NCBI GenBank assembly: GCA_022925895.1
Contig: JAKSYS010000504.1
Span: forward strand, 1 to 47,178
Direction: 5' to 3'
Length of the DNA stretch: 47,178 bases
Source of the DNA: Fragilaria crotonensis
Lineage: Eukaryota > Bacillariophyta > Fragilariophyceae > Fragilariales > Fragilariaceae
The notes beneath the pieces were generated by a model, which saw only the letters and a list, made by a program, of their open reading frames with translations, was not told the DNA's origin and ran no database searches. Of the stretch, positions 10,570-22,881 are shown piece after piece. The stretch's first letter is position 1. Every line of letters begins with the position of its first letter. Position numbers and translations under genes: made by a program.

Positions 10570-12129
10570 ATGATGACAATCACTTCCATACTTCATCATG
10601 CGTTTGGTAGATGTACTTCCTCTGACAGCATTCTTTGTGGTCAAGACGAAACGAGCTCGCCCAACGCCTTGGTTTCACACCGTTTTGATCGACCGATGCG
10701 TTGCATTATTGACCCATCGCAAGTGGTGAAGATGATTAAATACCAAGGAGATGAGCTTATTCGACAAGAGCAGGCACAGAACACTAATGACAGCGTTGAC
10801 ACTCCACCCTTGCAATCAACCTCCAAGGATTGTCACAATGACTCGGACATGTGGGACGTTGATTCATCATATCATGGCACAGAATACTCGTATGCTGCCA
10901 AAACCGACATCACAACGGCGACAGGCGCGACTCGTATTGTAGCCAATCGAGATCGATACTCACCTTCATCATCGAAAAAGAAGCGCTCAAAAGCAGAGCA
11001 ATTTAGAGTACTGGAGCAGATCAAGGGGCCGAGGGTGGATATTGGCACCAAACAAAACATGTTTTACGACGACAGCTCAGCTGGAAGCAGTATCTTGGGT
11101 GAACCCGAAATCAAAATACGCAAAAAGGATCTGCCGCCGGGAGTGCAATTGAATGACGATGGCTGTGGAATCGTGTTTGCTGTATGCGCTACTGACGAAC
11201 TAGCGGGGCTGCGAAAAGAATATGACCGTGCCCTCCACCTCAAGATGAAAGCCCAGATGGGCAGCTTTTTTCGTGGGCATTACCTGAAACATTTTCCCGA
11301 CTCTCCGATTCCGGATTCGTTGGAACTTACAAGATCGAATTCTTCGAAAGCCTACTTCCAACATTGACTGACGATTCCGCTGTGGTACTAAACGTCAATT
11401 ACGGTGACTACGTCCATTCGAACCCCATTCAAATGATGGTAGATGATTCAGAATTCATGGATCTTGGCATCACAGGATCTCTGGGCTTATTCAAACGGTT
11501 CGAAGTTAATGCATCAGGGCAGCGGCTCAAGAGTCCCAACCATTACAAGGTTCTGCTCAATCGTCGATCTGGAGTACCACTGGCGGTGTGCGCCTTGAAA
11601 TCTCCATATGGATCACCTGTGGTAAGGATTTTTGCCGTCAAGCAGCGAATCCTCGGTCAAAACCAGCTGCAACGACCAAACACTTGGGCCTTGCATGGTG
11701 TGACACCTACCCGCTTTATGCATGGGCTGAGTTTTCGATGGAAGGTGAATTCCCAATCCCGTGCGGTATTCAATGTACATGTCCAGCGGTGCGAATGGCT
11801 GCTTTGAAGCCGAACCTAGTTACCGCGCATTTCATCGGACGATTGGCTCGCCTGAGCTAATGGTAATGGGTCGGACGGAGACCGAGCGTGAGCTGCGTGG
11901 ATGCGCGTTGATATCCCTACAGCAGTCAACGGATAGTGACGACCACCACTTTGCAGTATCGATATCGCGTGGCATTGACCCGGCTCTCATGTTATGTCTT
12001 GCTTCTATAGTTGACGAAACTATGGAGAACGATATGCGTGTCAAATGCAAGCTCGTCTCGGGTAAATCGAAGTTATTGGGGGGAGCCATAAGTTTGCCAC
12101 AGCTCCGGCGACCAAATCATAATTTATAA
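10570..12129 (+). CDS. Unrecognised conserved-looking protein with a possible tubby/LURP-like C-terminal domain
   Basis: The first ATG is at 10570; about 520 residues when read through three single-base frame changes. The N-terminal ~190 residues are polar and Ser/Thr-rich, with KKKRSK as a possible nuclear signal. The C-terminal half is a compact domain with FKRFEVNASGQRLKSP, VRIFAVKQRILGQ, YPLYAWAEFSMEGEF and SISRGIDPALMLCLASIVDE. Its strand-rich pattern reminds me of tubby-C/LURP-one folds seen in diatom proteins, but this is tentative. The frame changes are near 11335 (one A short in ACAAGATC), near 11662 (CAAAACC) and near 11772 (TTCAATG), each a shortened A run. It is convergent with the TFIIF beta gene 100 bp downstream. 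Confidence 0.5.
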
Positions 12130-12231
12130 GCGTGTTCGCCATTTCTTGGCAGGAAAGCAATGTTCCAACACTTTGTCTAATTCAGCTATTAAACATTTAG
12201 TGGGAATGGATATCGTTGTGTTGAGTACGCA

Positions 12232-13029
12232 TTACTTCTCTGCTTGAAACTCTGGTTTCAGCTGCCACATATTCTTGTGCTCTCCGCTTCGATGATAGTC
12301 TCCTATATCGCTCAAGACGGCACGTAATTCCTTTTCTGATTTACCCGATTCCTCCTTGAGTTGCTTAACAGTCCAAAAGGGTTGTACTGTGAATAATTCG
12401 AATACAACGGATCTCGTGGGAACATCTTGATACTTTCGTTTTCGATCATTTTGCACATCCAAGGGTGTATCTTCTTTGTTCTTGAGACCAAAGGCTTGGA
12501 CAGCCGACCCAAAACCGTGATTTTTAGCCAACGATTTGCGAACTGAGAGTTCAGTGGCTTCAACTTGTTTCACGAATCGAGTATTGTTGACAGCTGCATC
12601 CAAGAGACGAGTTTTGGCAAACTTACGGTAGCGAGGATCATTCTGAGATGCCTGTAAGTTGGCAGACCGACTCACTGTGCCATGAATGGTCACTGTACCA
12701 TCCTTGTTCCTTGAAAAGGGATATAGATTGGGGACCTTCTTGGTCATGGCCTCCATGGTGTAATGGAGAGGGATTTCAGCTGATTCCACGAGGGACTCCT
12801 CGCATTCAATGGAGAGTGACGGTTTAACTGCAGTACCGTTCATTTTCCCACCTTTCGTAAACACTAGCTCACCGAGAACTGTGCCTTCTGGGACATCCTT
12901 CCAGACTGATGCCAGCTTGTTGGGTACTCTAATCATCCACATATCGTTCTCCAACGATACAACCGAAGTCTTTCCCAGCGTCAGGAGAGGGTCAATAGCG
13001 TTAGTTCCCTTCTTTTGTGTGTCAGTCAT
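12232..13029 (-). CDS. GTF2F2: Transcription initiation factor IIF subunit beta (RAP30)
   Basis: TFIIF beta partners TFIIF alpha and escorts RNA polymerase II into the preinitiation complex in the nucleus. The single uninterrupted frame gives 265 residues, near the family norm. The N-terminal dimerisation strand region shows DMWMIRVPNKLASVWKD and GTVLGELVF. The C-terminal winged helix shows RSVVFELFTVQPFWTVKQL, then LRAVLSDIGDYHRSGEHKNMWQLKPEF, matching the RAP30 DNA-binding domain. The ATG at 13029 begins MTDTQKK. The giant MULE sits only ~366 bp upstream of this start codon, so little of the original 5' region remains next to the gene. Confidence 0.93.
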   Translation of the reverse strand: MTDTQKKGTNAIDPLLTLGKTSVVSLENDMWMIRVPNKLASVWKDVPEGTVLGELVFTKGGKMNGTAVKPSLSIECEESLVESAEIPLHYTMEAMTKKVPNLYPFSRNKDGTVTIHGTVSRSANLQASQNDPRYRKFAKTRLLDAAVNNTRFVKQVEATELSVRKSLAKNHGFGSAVQAFGLKNKEDTPLDVQNDRKRKYQDVPTRSVVFELFTVQPFWTVKQLKEESGKSEKELRAVLSDIGDYHRSGEHKNMWQLKPEFQAEK

Positions 13030-13385
13030 CGTTAAGCTTTGATTCCAAAGGGAAGGAAAGGGAGAAGAGGGTTGTTGTTCAGTGCTTCAGCGTCAAGTCC
13101 ACAATTTGATTTGACTGTCAATATGCTCAGACCCTTCAGTCTTCAGTGTAGAGTCCATCACCCTGTCTCGGTCAAGGAGTCCTACGAGAGGGTAGTCCGG
13201 AGCACTCAACAACGGAACTGTACGAGTACCTTACTGTACAAATTGGTACTTGTACTGCGTACTGAGCACTCCATTGTACTGTAGTACTACTTTACTGTAT
13301 AAAAACATGCTGCTGAACCTTTTTCTGCTGTACCGGTACCGGTACTCGGAGCTCCGAGTCGGAACTCTGAGCTCGGCGTATCTGT
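13030..13385. other. TFIIF beta 5' region, with a 16-bp palindrome
   Basis: No gene is visible. The stretch contains GTAC-rich short repeats and a perfect palindrome ACTCGGAGCTCCGAGT at 13344-13359, next to TACCGGTACCGGTA. These could be protein sites or merely the GTAC-rich spacer seen elsewhere in the window. Confidence 0.5.
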
Positions 13386-13395
13386 ATCTCAAATC
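13386..13395 (+). repeat. Target-site duplication, left (ATCTCAAATC)
   Basis: The same 10 bases in the same orientation lie at 26604-26613, exactly outside the other inverted repeat. A 9-11 bp duplication is characteristic of Mutator-like elements. Confidence 0.8.
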
Positions 13396-13590
13396 GAGAT
13401 TTTCCAGTCTTTAGGCAGTCATCGCATGTTTTTTCCAGTCTTTAGGCATGAAGGCATTTCTGGTCATTTCAGATTTATATCGTATACATTGTGTGTATAT
13501 CCATTAACACCGAGCATGGCATACATGATTTCACGCAAGGCATGCCCAGCAATCTGTTTCGTGCTATACAACAATGTGTAAAGTACATAA
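13396..13590 (+). repeat. MULE left terminal inverted repeat
   Basis: Aligns with the reverse complement of 26410-26603 from GAGATTTTCCAG to ATACAACAATG. It contains TTTTCCAGTCTTTAGGCA twice, at 13400-13417 and 13431-13448, 31 bp apart. Confidence 0.8.
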
Positions 13591-14465
13591 TGTACTCCAA
13601 GTAGAAAGTACCACCACTGACATAATTCGCAGTCGTAGTGCTTCATGGCTTTCAGTGAAAACGTAGCACGTAGTAGTCTCTAGTATCTTCCAGCACGTGT
13701 GATTGTGGAGGACGATTACTACAATATCTGGTACAAATCCATGTACGGCACTACGGTAGATGAAGCTCAAAAACAGCAACACAATCGAGGAACACACTAT
13801 GAACAACCGGAGGGAGCGAGGAGAAAGAACAACAGCAAATGATACTACACAAAGAAAGAGCAACAACAATACAACTGCAGAAAGAAGAAGAAGAACCAGG
13901 GAAATAAGATGAAGATCAACAGCTATGTGTAACTTGTGCACAAAGCAACACTGAGTCCCAATCAAAGAGCTCGGTTTTGAGCACCATCCCTGACACTGTT
14001 GCAACTGGACCATATAGCGGTTGAGTTGACACTGCAATCAAATCTTCAGCTTTTCAATACTACAAGACAACAATGCAAATTCATTTTGGCATGCATTCTG
14101 ATCCGGTATTTGATCACACAAGGCAGGTTTGGTTTTTGGCATATTGGGCAGCAATCGCCGTGCCGAAAAATTCTTGGAACAGAAGAGTTGCCTTTGAGAT
14201 GATATCGATTTTGAAATCCCCTTTCTACATGGCTAGCGAGATCAGGCTTGGATTTGTGATAATCCTCGCTCCTTTCTTTCCTGCATTTTTTTTGGGGGAG
14301 TGAAATCAGTTCCCCAGCCACCAGCAAGTCATGTACCGCGTGCAAAAAATACACATTGAGGCAACGCGCCGGAGAGGAGGTAAGCCCTCAGTTAAGAAGT
14401 TTGTTGTTTGTCAATTTTCTTGTTTTTCACTAACATCCGATGAAGTCTTAGTTCTAAAATTTAGT
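13591..14465. other. MULE subterminal region without recognised gene
   Basis: Between the left inverted repeat and the transposase stop codon. A minus-strand frame at 14354-14046 contains DCCPICQKPNLPC, a possible Cys-pair motif, but I see no family or splice support. Confidence 0.5.
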
Positions 14466-16423
14466 TCAATTGCGGCTCCCAAAGTTAGAAACAAGGGATG
14501 TTGCATATTTCATTGCCTTGTCAATATTCTGTTGATATTGGTACTGCGTGTTTGGTTTTGGGCAAGTGGACATGCGATGACCAACAATTCCACAACCCCC
14601 ACATTGACCTGCTGTGCTGTTCCCTGATGTGGTGTAACGTTTCATTTTGGGTCGTCCAGCTCTTGCCCTGCCTTTTGGAAGGGCCAACTCCCGAACTTCT
14701 AGGTTGCCCATGGTTGATAAGTCACCATCCAGCCTGGTTGTGTTCATGTACATATTTTCCACTGTTGTTGCATGGTACAATGTGCAGTACCAGTTTGGGT
14801 TGTTGGGTTCAAGGTCTGCATTTATTATCAAGGCCATCGCATGATAGCATGGCATTCTCCGTTCCTCTGTCCAGCGACAAGGACACTTACAGGTAAAGCT
14901 TTCACTGTTGACTTCAACATCCACTGTGACAATTGATGCCATCCCAGGTGGTCCAGCGGTTGCAGGAGACACTGCCACCTGCCCTCTCCAAGAATGTCCA
15001 TTTTGCGATACCACAGTGGTCCTCAGTTTCCTGGCATCATCAATTGTTCTCGTATGTTTCTTTGATGCATAGTTGGTGAGTTCTTGCCCCTTTTGGATCC
15101 AATGTTGAGCTTTGACTTTTGCTTCATGGGATTTCCTCAGACTGCGTCCAATGATACCAGCAACCATTTCAGTGATGGGACAAGCCCTCTCGCTGAGGAT
15201 AGCACTATTTGTGTTTTCTGCAGCATTATTGGTCACCTTTCCATGTCGGCATCTTGGCGGCTGCTGGTCCAAAAAGGCAACTGTAACAAATTGCTGTTTG
15301 TGCCTCTCAAGCCAGTCTGCAGCATCATTGTTCTCCTTCCGAATGAAATCCAAACAAGCATTGTAATTTGCCTCTGTCCTTGCTTTTGCAAGATGAGATG
15401 CTATAAATAACTCAGTCTTCTTTCCGATTGAAGCATGAGTTTTGCAATTTGAAGCAAGATGCTTTGCGCATCTTGAGAAACTTATGTTTCTATCTCGGAG
15501 GTGATCTTGGAAAGCATTGGATTGAATGCCTTTGTCATAGTCAGCAACAAAAACGTCAATATTGGGGAAGTCGTCAGTGATGTGCCTAACAAACCATGTC
15601 CAGTTATCCTCATTCTCCACGTCAACAATAGATAATGCAAGGAGGACAATTTCATTGTTTCCATCAAATGCAACTGCAAGCAACAATGTTTGCTGAAAAT
15701 GGCCTCCTTTGGAAAATGTTCCATCTGCTATGACAATGCGAATACAGCCACATTCCCATGCCAGTTTTGACGTTGACAATGCAACATAACAACGATGGAA
15801 TTGCGCAAGGGTGGGTCTCCATGGGCAACTGATTGTTTGAAAGTATACCGAAGCCCCAGAATCGGCAATTCTCAAGTTGTTAAGGTAACTCTCAAGTATA
15901 AAATACTGTCCAAGATGATGCTCAATACGGGATGCACCTTTGTTGAAACAATGTTGTAAAGTTGTCCACGCTTCAAATTGATACCAGACTGTGCCTTTGC
16001 CATTTCTGCAAGCTGTTTTGCATTTCCACCTTTCTTGTTAGGAAGGAAACCACCTATCTCTTGAAATGCTCCTTGCAGTACCCGTTTATTGTAATTCTTC
16101 AACCTTAAACTTGAGGGGTCTCCAGACAAGCAGGTGTGGTCCAAAACTTCAGATCTCACCTTCCACATCATCGAAAGATCCTCTCCTTCTTCCTTTCTCG
16201 CAATTACTTTGAAACAACAATTGTTTTCTGACCCAGGAGTGTGTGATGCACATCGGAGTGTTAGTCTTGTTGTATTAGATGTTTGCACTCTGCAGGCTTG
16301 TTGTCTAGACTCATTAAACACGACCATAGCAGCAATTACTTCATCTTTTGATGAAAACACCTTATCAAGGAATGACTCAGCATTGTGGTCCATGGTTGTC
16401 ATGATCAGGTACAAGATATCCAC
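14466..16423 (-). CDS. MuDR-type MULE transposase
   Basis: This enzyme would cut and move the element by binding its inverted repeats. About 650 residues in order. The N-terminal zinc-binding FAR1/MuDR-like domain shows CRVQTS..LTLRCASHT and VLDHTC. The catalytic DDE core has D1 in IVIADGTFSKGG, D2 in VFVADYDKGIQS, and E in NNAAENTNS. Next is a SWIM zinc finger, FTCKCPCRWTEERRMPCYH (CxC..CxH). Last is a CCHC zinc knuckle, CGGCGIVGHRMSTC. One frame change near 15875 (a T-run in ATTTTATAC) splits the gene between LSIILDSI and ESYLNNLRIADSG. Everything else is open, so this is the best preserved coding region of the element. I cannot decide among the three clustered ATGs at 16423, 16402 and 16393. 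Confidence 0.88.
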
Positions 16424-18039
16424 AGCAGTTTTGATTTATTTGTATCAACAACTTTTTTCCCTGTTGTTGGGGGGCTTCTGATATTTTTGGGAAGTTCCCG
16501 ATGGTTCCCTCCCAAATAGATACGGTCAACAGCAGTACAACAATAGCATCACATACTGAGCTGACAGGGAAATCCACCTTGCCGTGCCCTTTTTGTGGGT
16601 ATAAATGAGATAAGTACATTGATAAGCAATAATCATTCACGCCAATCTTCATGTCCACCACCCAGTTTACTGTTCCTCCTATTTTGTTAAGCCCAAACCA
16701 GGCAGGACCCAACTAGAGAGTGAGATGACAAAAGATAAAAGATATCAAGAAGTCATCTATCATCATGACATGCTGATTCTCTTTTAATATATTTGTCTGC
16801 AGTACATTCAACGACTGTCATGCTGTCATCTGATTTTTGTGTTGATTGACTCTACTTGCTCAGAGTGCAGTATGAACCTTTCAGCAGCAGTGTAATTGTG
16901 GTCAGACTTGCAACCATGATCATGAAATGGTATTCTGGTCATGGCAGGCATAATAGCTGTGGTTGTTAAAGCATGCAACACATGCATAACCAGTGATTGG
17001 TCCACTAGTCTGTTTATCCGCCATTGGTGATAACTCCTAGTGTGAGGAATTGCAGCAGCCAGTGCAGTAAGTCAGCTCTCCTTCTTGTTGCCGTGCAGCT
17101 GCTGCTGTTATTGGAGTATGAGAACTTTCAGCCCATTCCTGATTCCACTTTGGCACATACAACTCTAGGCACAACAGAAGAAATGCCTTGGCTGTCAGTG
17201 TAGACCATTCACTCAATGGTTTAATCACCCTGTTATCAATGTACAATTTGTGTCCAACCACTTCCCTTGCAAGACAATCCAAAACTCTTCATATGCTGGC
17301 CTTGAATGGATAGAACCCCTCATTCCCATGATACTCTGCAAGCAGAATTCCCGGTTTGTAACAGCTAGTATATTACCTGTGGTAATATCAGAGAGCAGCA
17401 GGGTTTATGACAATCAGGAGAATTAGAACCTGCTTGAAGCACAAGCACCAGTTGCTGTTGTGCTTTTGTAGCTGGAGAATCTTCAATACTAAGTCAATAC
17501 AACAGCACCATCCTTTGCTCCACGCTACGAATCAAGAACCCTGCGATCGTCGTCGGTGTTGGGCAATGTTCAAAAACGTCAACAGGAAGATGGGTAGCAA
17601 CACTTTTGTACGTGGGCAATACACGCAGCTGGCCAAGAGCATCATTCATTGGGGAAGTGGTGCACTGCTTGCAGAAACAATTGCATGTACAAAAAAACAT
17701 AATTTGTAACAAAATTTTACAAAATTGTAGACTGGACGTGACAAGAAAATGTGGGTGTAAAACCCGCCGTCTGATGAGACAATCTCTCAACCAAATTGAA
17801 TCTCTCTCTGTTATCTTGACGGTAGTTGGCCACAGGGCTGGGTAGAAAGAATGCCATGGCGTTGTCAAGTCGCTCCATGTCCCTAACAGAAATGATTATG
17901 GAATCATTTTCAGTATCCTCTTTTCTAAGATATGCTCCATGTTGGAAACAGAATCCTATCCAAACAATAACTGCATCTCAGTCTGTGTTCACTGAATTTT
18001 CTAAACCAAGTCACCAACCGGAGATTGGAGTAACCATGT
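16424..18039. other. MULE interior, unrecognised
   Basis: No gene I can name. Minus-strand frames at 16712-16377 (GPAWFGLNKIGGTVNWVVD) and 17282-17037 could be upstream exons of the transposase or remnants of another element; neither has convincing splice sites. The rest is AT-rich with short open frames. Confidence 0.5.
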
Positions 18040-19377
18040 CCCTGATGGATTGTCTCAAACCATTACCATGCACTCAGCAAAGAATGGTGTCTGATGTTAA
18101 ACAAGTGGCAATGGACGTTCAAATATGGAGAGCCTTTCGATCACAAGAACGGTTACACATAGCCTCCGATGGAGGGTTACACAGCAACTTTGGTACGTTT
18201 GGGTGGGACTTGGCGACATGCGTCTAAACAAATTTTATTGCATGCACAGGTGGCACTGTATTGCCACTGCACTGGTGGCACCGTACACCATGGACGACAG
18301 TAGCAATAGCTTCTGTTCTGCTGCTCTCTTGGATGCTACTACTAGTGAATGGACTGAAGTCACTAGGAAGACCAACACTGGAAGGCCTAGAAGACCTCCT
18401 AGCATGCAGGGATCTACAGAGATATCCCAGGAGGCATCACACGTGAAGGAATGAAGACCTCACAGGTGTAAAACCTACCGGGAAGGTGATTTGAGTCCTG
18501 GTCTTCAGACTTAGATTTGTTGTGTGGAACCTACAGGATGAGGTCTTTTGTTGTCTGATTGGAGAGCTTTAAAAGCTCTCACCAGTGATTGAATGATGAC
18601 TTTACATTTTGTCTAACAAACAGATTAAGCTCACAATACAAGAATCTAGAAAGTGAGTAGAGGTCATCTACTGTCACATTTTGGACAACTTTTTTCGAGA
18701 CAACGCACTGTACGGAAACTACAGTATGGTGATTTAACAAATGTGGGGGTCTGGTTGATGGCCTTTTGATACTGCTAGTTCCACAAGGAGCAAGTTATGC
18801 GGATTTGCTTCTTTGTTACTTCTTATTGTGGCAGTTGCTAGAAATTGGGGTTTGAGATATCGATGTTCTTCTGGATGGCTCAGAGATAGCCTCTCTGCAA
18901 TTTCAAAAGTTTACAAAATGAATCAATGCAGTTGTCTTGCTAGTAGACAAACATTCGGCTCCAATCTTCTCTCAATGATTCCGACGCTTCTGATTGAAAT
19001 ACAACGAATCTTTCATTGGGTGAAAGGACACCAAGATTCCATCAGGTCATACGAACAGCTCCCAAGAGAAGTCAGGTTAATGATCAACGCGGCTTACCTC
19101 GCTACACGGTACCGTCTTCAAGGAAAGTTGAAGCCCATGAGTAATGTTGACAATCATACGGGCACCACAGATATCTATCTCCTCTATCATGGGAAAAAGG
19201 TTGACAGCCCAATACGATGAGTGTATTCGGTTTCACATAAATGGTTATCATTTGAAACAATACATGCAGGAACGCAAAAAATGGGATAAAGACACTTGGA
19301 ACATGATTGACATGGGGAGTTTTGGTCAACATTTCAAACAACTTACCCCTTCGCAGCAGGTATCACATATGAAATAG
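18040..19377 (+). pseudogene. Retroelement remnant with RNase H-like domain
   Basis: Broken frames on the plus strand carry the blocks of an RNase H-like domain in order: RLHIASDGGLHSNFGTFGWDLA (first Asp) near 18150-18220; RNWGLRYRCSSG..DSLSAISK near 18840-18920; and RIFHWVKGHQDSIRSYEQLP near 19005-19065, where WVKGHQD corresponds to the last catalytic region. Then come ATRYRLQGKLKP and, in another frame, AQYDECIRFHINGYHLKQYM and SFGQHFKQLTPSQQ. Stops and frame changes are too many for a working gene. The run resembles the C-terminal part of reverse-transcriptase polyproteins I associate with diatom genomes; no reverse transcriptase catalytic motif is visible upstream. Confidence 0.5.
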
Positions 19378-21720
19378 TGAGCAATATTGCATATATTGTT
19401 CCTGGAATGGAGTTCATTGACACCATGTGCTCTGTGATGTGAGTACTCTCAGACCAAAGTACTGAGATACACACAAAGGAGGTTTACATAATTCACAATG
19501 CAAGACTGACAACAAAAGTAAATGCATCAGAGGAGGGTGTTATCCACACTGGCATAAAGACTGTTTTTTGAGCAATTCAAGAATTTTCCAACAGGAGGAG
19601 TGAGTATTATGTACTACTTCCTACTAGTACCAATAGAAGTGCTCCAGTCATTTGTTGTGACTGTCAACATGATTGTCACTGTTGGATTCTTCACATGCCA
19701 AGTTGCTATTGCTCATCCACACTCCAAGTCTCTGTTGTAAGATTCAGGATTTTTGAAATGGATTCACTCAAAAAGGTTGTGTCACAATTCATGCGACATT
19801 CTTTACTTCATACTGGAGACTTCAAGCTAGTAGCCATTGGATAAATTTCAACAAATCTTTGAGTAGATCACTGCATCTTAAAACAAGCAGTTGAGATCCA
19901 ATTTCATGGCAATTGGTCAGGCATGATATCATTATGATGTCTGTGGTAAACTTGTTGACAAAGATATTTGTTCTGAGGCTCCAGAAGATGCAAATCCTCA
20001 ACAGTCTTGGCAGTGAAGAGACCGCACATTCCAGATACTGTGAACCTGCTGATGTGATGCATGGTATTGACCACCCTCTTTGTATTGGATTCATGCTAGA
20101 TCACTTGACGGTGTTTTGGCACAAGTGATAGTAGGTTTTTTGGCTTGGAGCAACAGTCACTCCAATCAAGCAAACTAAGTGGTGACACAATGTGGGTTAT
20201 TGTCTTGCAGCACATATCTCAGATTTGCCTTCTGCCACAAAATACACCAGCAAGGCAACCACCACTTTCCTAGCCAAAATTGCAAAAGGAGAGGAAGATG
20301 CTACACAAGAAATGGTGCTCCTTACCCGCATGGAAGGAGAAGAAGAAAGTTTTGAGTGCAACAATGATTCAGCAGGTGCATCCATTGACGCGTATAGGAG
20401 ACAAAATGGAAAATATTCCAGGTTTAACAACAACAACAACAACAACTTGCTGTGCATCTCCCACAACATTGCCACACCCCTCCTGCAATGTAGGCAAATT
20501 GACAAGAGAAGTAACACAAATTAATGATTTGATGCCATTCAGACATAGCAATTGTATTGCAGAGAAGATGGCATCGGCACCAAACATGGAGCTCCTCAAA
20601 GGAAAGAAGCACCCATTGCTTCTCCTGCTGTTTCTACTGGAAAGTGAGAAATGCCGAGTACCGGTAGAATGAAAGTTGGTAAAGGTAAAACTGTGGAAAG
20701 GGGCTTGACCCATCTTTCTCACAAGCACCAGCTGCTGGCTGCTGTGACAGCTACAACAGCAGCAAAGAAGAAGGCAGCTAAGTGAAAGAAGAAGGTTGGT
20801 GCATCATCTGACAAGCAAAATGTGCTATTGGAGGAATTAAAAGTCCAATACATGAAAGTAGGAACAAAGATGGATGCTTATCTAAGTGACAACACTGATG
20901 ATGAAGACTACGTTGCCAAGGTACGCAAAACTGTAGACGTTTAATTCAAGATACTATGAAAACAAGCCTATCAGCAAGTTGCGGTTGTCATTCTCTCTAC
21001 GCACAAAACTTGTCTACAAATGGAGGTTCACAAGACAGAGAATAAGATTTCCATGGATGTAACTGAGGCAGTATTTTGAGTGTTGTAATCATATAAGAAC
21101 AAGTTGAGCCTGCATCTTGCAGGAGAAAAGCTCAGTCTGAAGAAGTTGGGAACCACTGCTATTTTATTATTGCAATTACTGTGGATGTTGTTGAAATCAC
21201 AAGTTCTTGAAGGTTTTACCTGGTGATTGCTCTGTGGACTCAAATAATAGTGACATTGCATTCTTTTCAAAGTTTCAATATCCATGTTAGCAAAAATTTT
21301 GAGAAGACAGTTTTGAGAGAACTTGTTTGATCACACAATTTGACCAACAAGGATCATAGAGTTGCACACAAAAGGTGATGTCCATAGGATCAGAACTCAA
21401 GAATTGGAAGATTGTTTAGCTTCTAATTATGCTGTCGCCCGCTATTGTAGGGTTCAATACAAAGGACCTGCAGCACACTCCTTTAATCATACCAACTTAA
21501 ATGATCATGGAGTTGAGGTGGACGTGGCTGCTGAAGTTGAAGTGGATGTGGCTGCTGAAGTTGAGGAGGAGAGTCCTATTGAAGTTCCAATAGTTTTAAT
21601 GTTGAAGATGCATCAAATTTTTGCGCGCAGGGTTTTGGTGTGGATGATGATAACAAACCTACCCCAGGATGAGGACAACATTGAAGACTCTGATTTTTCT
21701 TTGGCTGGGGTGAGATGACT
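19378..21720. other. Decayed low-complexity DNA inside the MULE
   Basis: No intact gene. Visible: an (AAC)n microsatellite at about 20426-20446; a short open run ending NTDDEDYVAKV and a possible GTACGC donor near 20920; and a 27-bp tandem duplication encoding VDVAAEVE twice near 21516-21570. Part may be the front of the piggyBac remnant that follows. Confidence 0.5.
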
Positions 21721-21972
21721 CTAGATGAAAGGAGGAAAGCTGCTTTGAGCTGATCCAAACATCTCAAATTCAATATTGATGATCCTCCTCCCTTGAAGCA
21801 TCCATCCCACTCTGTCAATCAGTTGATTGATGCACTCAATAGTCACACACAGGCTTGCTCCAGTCCTGGGTGGGTGAAGTGTCTTGACAAGAGCGTGTCT
21901 GTTTGGACGAACCAATGGATATGCCTAGGATGGATGTTTGTTCCAAGAAAACCCCACCCAATGTTTGCTTAA
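21721..21972 (+). pseudogene. piggyBac-like transposase remnant
   Basis: One frame reads LDERRKAALS, stop, then HSVNQLIDALNSHTQACSSP and GWVKCLDKSVSVWTNQW, followed by GWMFVPRKPHP and a stop. The piggyBac/PGBD catalytic block normally has LDESM, then RKPHPFGNEYH. Here LDESM has become LDKSV, the Phe-Gly-Asn block is lost, and the frame is broken. It is a dead fragment; no TTAA-flanked ends were found. Confidence 0.6.
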
Positions 21973-22522
21973 ATCCATTCCAGGACCAATGTTGCTCACC
22001 ATTTCACATCATACAGCACTCTTATGGATACGTAGACACAACAACACTGCATTTTGCTTAATTGATGCCAGCACCATAAGCATCACCAACTTCAGCAGCA
22101 AGAAACGGTATTGATGCACTCTTCACAACTAGCTACCTTTTGATTCCCTAAGAATTCAGTTCAATCTGCTGTAATGTGCGCTCCAATGAATCATATGCCA
22201 AGTCAATTCCATCTTCAGTTACTCTTTAGTCTCTGAAATGACAAACAATCAGTATTGTCATCAGTATTTGTCCTTCTAAAGAATGTAGGACAATCTTTAG
22301 CATTCACAGTCAATAGGAAACGACCATCACTATAGTTTTGCCGCTATTTACGGACCCCAAAATCAGGGCAATGTTGCCAATGAGTGCCCAAAAGACTTGT
22401 AACTTGTTGACATTGTCAAATTGCAGCACAGCAAGTTACACAGTGTGCCAACATGGATTACAGAGACATGAATTATACATGAGTCCCCAGGAAGGGAAGC
22501 CGCAGGAGGGGTTGGGTTGTAG

Positions 22523-22700
22523 TGGAAGTGGTAGTGGTAATGGTAGCGTTACTGTTACTGTTAGTGATACTGTTAATGGCAGTGGTAATGTTTATGGTAG
22601 TGGTACTGTTAATGGTAGTGGTACTGTTCATAGTAGCGGTACTGTTAACAGTACAAAGCGGTACTGTTTATGGTTTTGCCAGTGGTACTAGTACTGGAAA
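22523..22700 (+). repeat. Degenerate GGTAGT / ACTGTTA satellite
   Basis: About 180 bp built of short, variable units such as GGTAGTGGTACTGTTA and GGTAGTGGTAATG, with a 6- to 18-bp period. Apparent open frames across it only reflect the repeat. Confidence 0.75.
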
Positions 22701-22869
22701 GTAGTAGCACATCCACAGTAATCTGGTAGTGGTACTGCTACAGTAGAGGTAGTTGTACAGTACTGGTACTGGAGTACTAGTATCGGTGCTAGTAGCTGTA
22801 GAAGTATACTGCTACCGTTAGTAGTCACGCTACTGTAGCTAGTACTGGTATGGTAAGATCGGACGCCTA

Positions 22870-22881
22870 CAGCAGGTTTCA
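22870..22881 (+). repeat. 12-bp terminal inverted repeat, left (nested element)
   Basis: CAGCAGGTTTCA, preceded by TA at 22868-22869. Confidence 0.6.

Noticed and set aside
13564-14037. 157-residue minus-strand frame rich in Leu/Val.
   Set aside because: Mostly the complement of an AAC/GAAG-rich stretch in the MULE; no domain and no conserved-looking pattern.
22523-22700. Open frames over the GGTAGT satellite as a Val/Gly-rich protein.
   Set aside because: They follow the repeat period in several frames and show no start, splice or domain.
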